Assembly (NCBI GenBank): GCA_017623265.1
Contig: JAGAPM010000041.1
Location: 1 to 6,763 of the forward strand
Origin: Lentisphaeria bacterium
Lineage (GTDB): Bacteria; Verrucomicrobiota; Lentisphaeria; Victivallales; UBA1829
Length of the DNA stretch: 6,763 bases
Reading direction: 5' to 3'
Below are positions 5,773 to 6,763 of this stretch, piece after piece; position 1 is the first letter of the stretch; each line of letters starts with the position of its first letter. The notes under the pieces were generated by a model, which saw only the letters and a list, made by a program, of their open reading frames with translations, did not search any database and was not told where the DNA came from. The translations under genes and the position numbers were made by a program.

Positions 5773-6746
5773 TTACTTGAAAACCGGGAAGATGATACAG
5801 GAGGGATACTGCGCGGAGTGCAGGATCGTCTGTTCCGCCTTCTGCGGTTCGGTTTCAAGAGCGGGCAGCTTTTCGGTATTGAGGTTCCGTTCAAAGTGCG
5901 GGAAGTTGCTGCTGGAAATCTCAATACGGATCCGGTGACCTTTCTTGAACATGTACGATGTGAAATCGACATCAAAATTCACTTCACAGGTCTCGCCTTT
6001 TTTCATAAAGACGGGATTTTTAAATCCGTTGCGGTACCGCATCCGGTAAATTGTGTCGCAGATATTCATGGGCTTGCCGTCTTCGTACACATCCACGATC
6101 TTGACCGTGAAGTCGGTATCCGGTGCGCTGGACTGAACAAAAAGTTTTGCTTTGATCACGCCGGTGACAGTCAGGTCTTTCGTCAGTTCGGGGCTGGTAT
6201 AAACCAGCACATCCTGACGCTGTTCGATCTCGCTCTGATCACGCATCCCGCCGGAGCCGACCATTCTTCCGCCGCAGGTCGGGACCGGATTCATGGGATC
6301 ATAAATAAACTTGTCTGCAGGCTGATCCGCCGTGAGTTTCGTGCGTGTCAGATAGCCATCGCCATTGGAGGTGTTGGCGCCGCCTTTGCTGCCCAGATAG
6401 AACGGGGTTTCAATAGCGCCGGGAACGGGCCAGGTGTCGGCATAATGCCACTTGTTTTCCCCCATGGTGAAGTAGCAGACTCTGCCGGGAGCTTTGTCCA
6501 ATTCCGGATCTTTGCCCTTGAGGATGGAGTGGAGGAAATCCAGCTCTTCTTTTTCCGTTACGAGTGCATCCGGTCCGAAGGAGAAATCACCTTCCTTCAC
6601 ATTGACGCCGTGTCCCCACGGACCGATCCGCAGCCAGGAATGTTTCTTGAATTCTTCGCAAATATCCGGGCTTGCCATCAGATCCGTGTAGATCTCCGGA
6701 CCCTGTCTGCCCAGCAGGTCAAAATAACTGGTCTGGATGAAGAAGG
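5773..6746 (-). CDS. CocE/NonD-family hydrolase (X-Pro dipeptidyl-peptidase-like), 5' truncated
   Basis: The C-terminal 323 residues of an alpha/beta-hydrolase of the CocE/NonD family (S15 peptidase-like). These enzymes cleave esters or acyl-amide bonds with a Ser-Asp-His triad. The reading frame is open without a stop to the end of genuine sequence; the internal ATG at 6678 is not the start. In fragment numbering, SYFDLLGRQG at 6-15 carries the likely catalytic Asp (D9), and GPWGHG at 41-46 carries the catalytic His (H45). The Ser lies beyond the window. From about FIYDPMNPVP onward comes the jelly-roll C-terminal domain (PepX_C type), with DVLVYTSPEL, APDTDFTVKIVDVYEDGKP, RMRYR, KGHRIRIEISSSNFPHFERN and a PSCIIFPV ending, all family hallmarks. 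The true substrate cannot be deduced; cocaine esterase and glutaryl-7-ACA acylase names in this family are often over-transferred. No signal peptide can be assessed. Confidence 0.92.
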
Positions 6747-6763
6747 AGATCGGAAGAGCACAC
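6747..6763 (+). other. Illumina TruSeq adapter remnant at contig end (artefact)
   Basis: The final 17 bases, AGATCGGAAGAGCACAC, equal the first 17 bases of the common Illumina TruSeq read-1 adapter. They are almost certainly untrimmed library sequence and not genome. The hydrolase frame happens to stay open through them, so residues read from here should be discarded. Confidence 0.93.

Noticed and set aside
6676..6678. ATG that could be taken as the hydrolase start
   Set aside because: The same frame stays open upstream to the contig end and encodes the expected Asp-containing segment, so this is an internal methionine.
1..6763. tRNA, rRNA or CRISPR array
   Set aside because: No tRNA-like fold with the TTCGA-type arm, no rRNA sequence and no regularly spaced repeats were seen on either strand.

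Overview
The window is one end of a metagenome-style contig from a Gram-negative bacterium. It has about 50% GC, dense genes, standard stop codons and AGGAG-type ribosome sites. Two secreted secretin-family proteins imply an outer membrane. The style of these secretins, next to a GlgC and a CocE/NonD hydrolase, suggests a PVC-group organism, possibly Lentisphaerota. That placement is inference and rests on no marker gene.

Layout: positions 1-465 (+) hold the C-terminal 154 residues of an acyl-CoA synthetase, closed by an intrinsic terminator at 480-507. Positions 532-1944 and 1948-3537 (+) are two tandem, diverged secretin-like genes, 3 bp apart. Positions 3546-3711, between convergent genes, hold an unusually complete cloverleaf of nested inverted repeats that includes a terminator for each strand. 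Positions 3716-4360 (-) encode an HD-domain phosphohydrolase. It is translationally coupled by a 4-bp ATGA overlap to the upstream glgC at 4357-5676 (-). A hairpin at 5738-5765 separates glgC from a partial CocE/NonD-type hydrolase at 5773-6746 (-), which runs off the contig end. No gene-free stretch exceeds 180 bp.

Working together: the two secretins probably form one transcription unit and perhaps one outer-membrane assembly, but no type II secretion or pilus partner genes are present here. GlgC makes ADP-glucose for glycogen synthesis, and the HD protein is made from the same message. The synthetase and the hydrolase appear to be separate transcription units.

The last 17 bases (6747-6763) match the start of the Illumina TruSeq read-1 adapter exactly, so genuine sequence probably ends at 6746. 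The most interesting biological object is the 166-nt cloverleaf. The secretin pair comes second.
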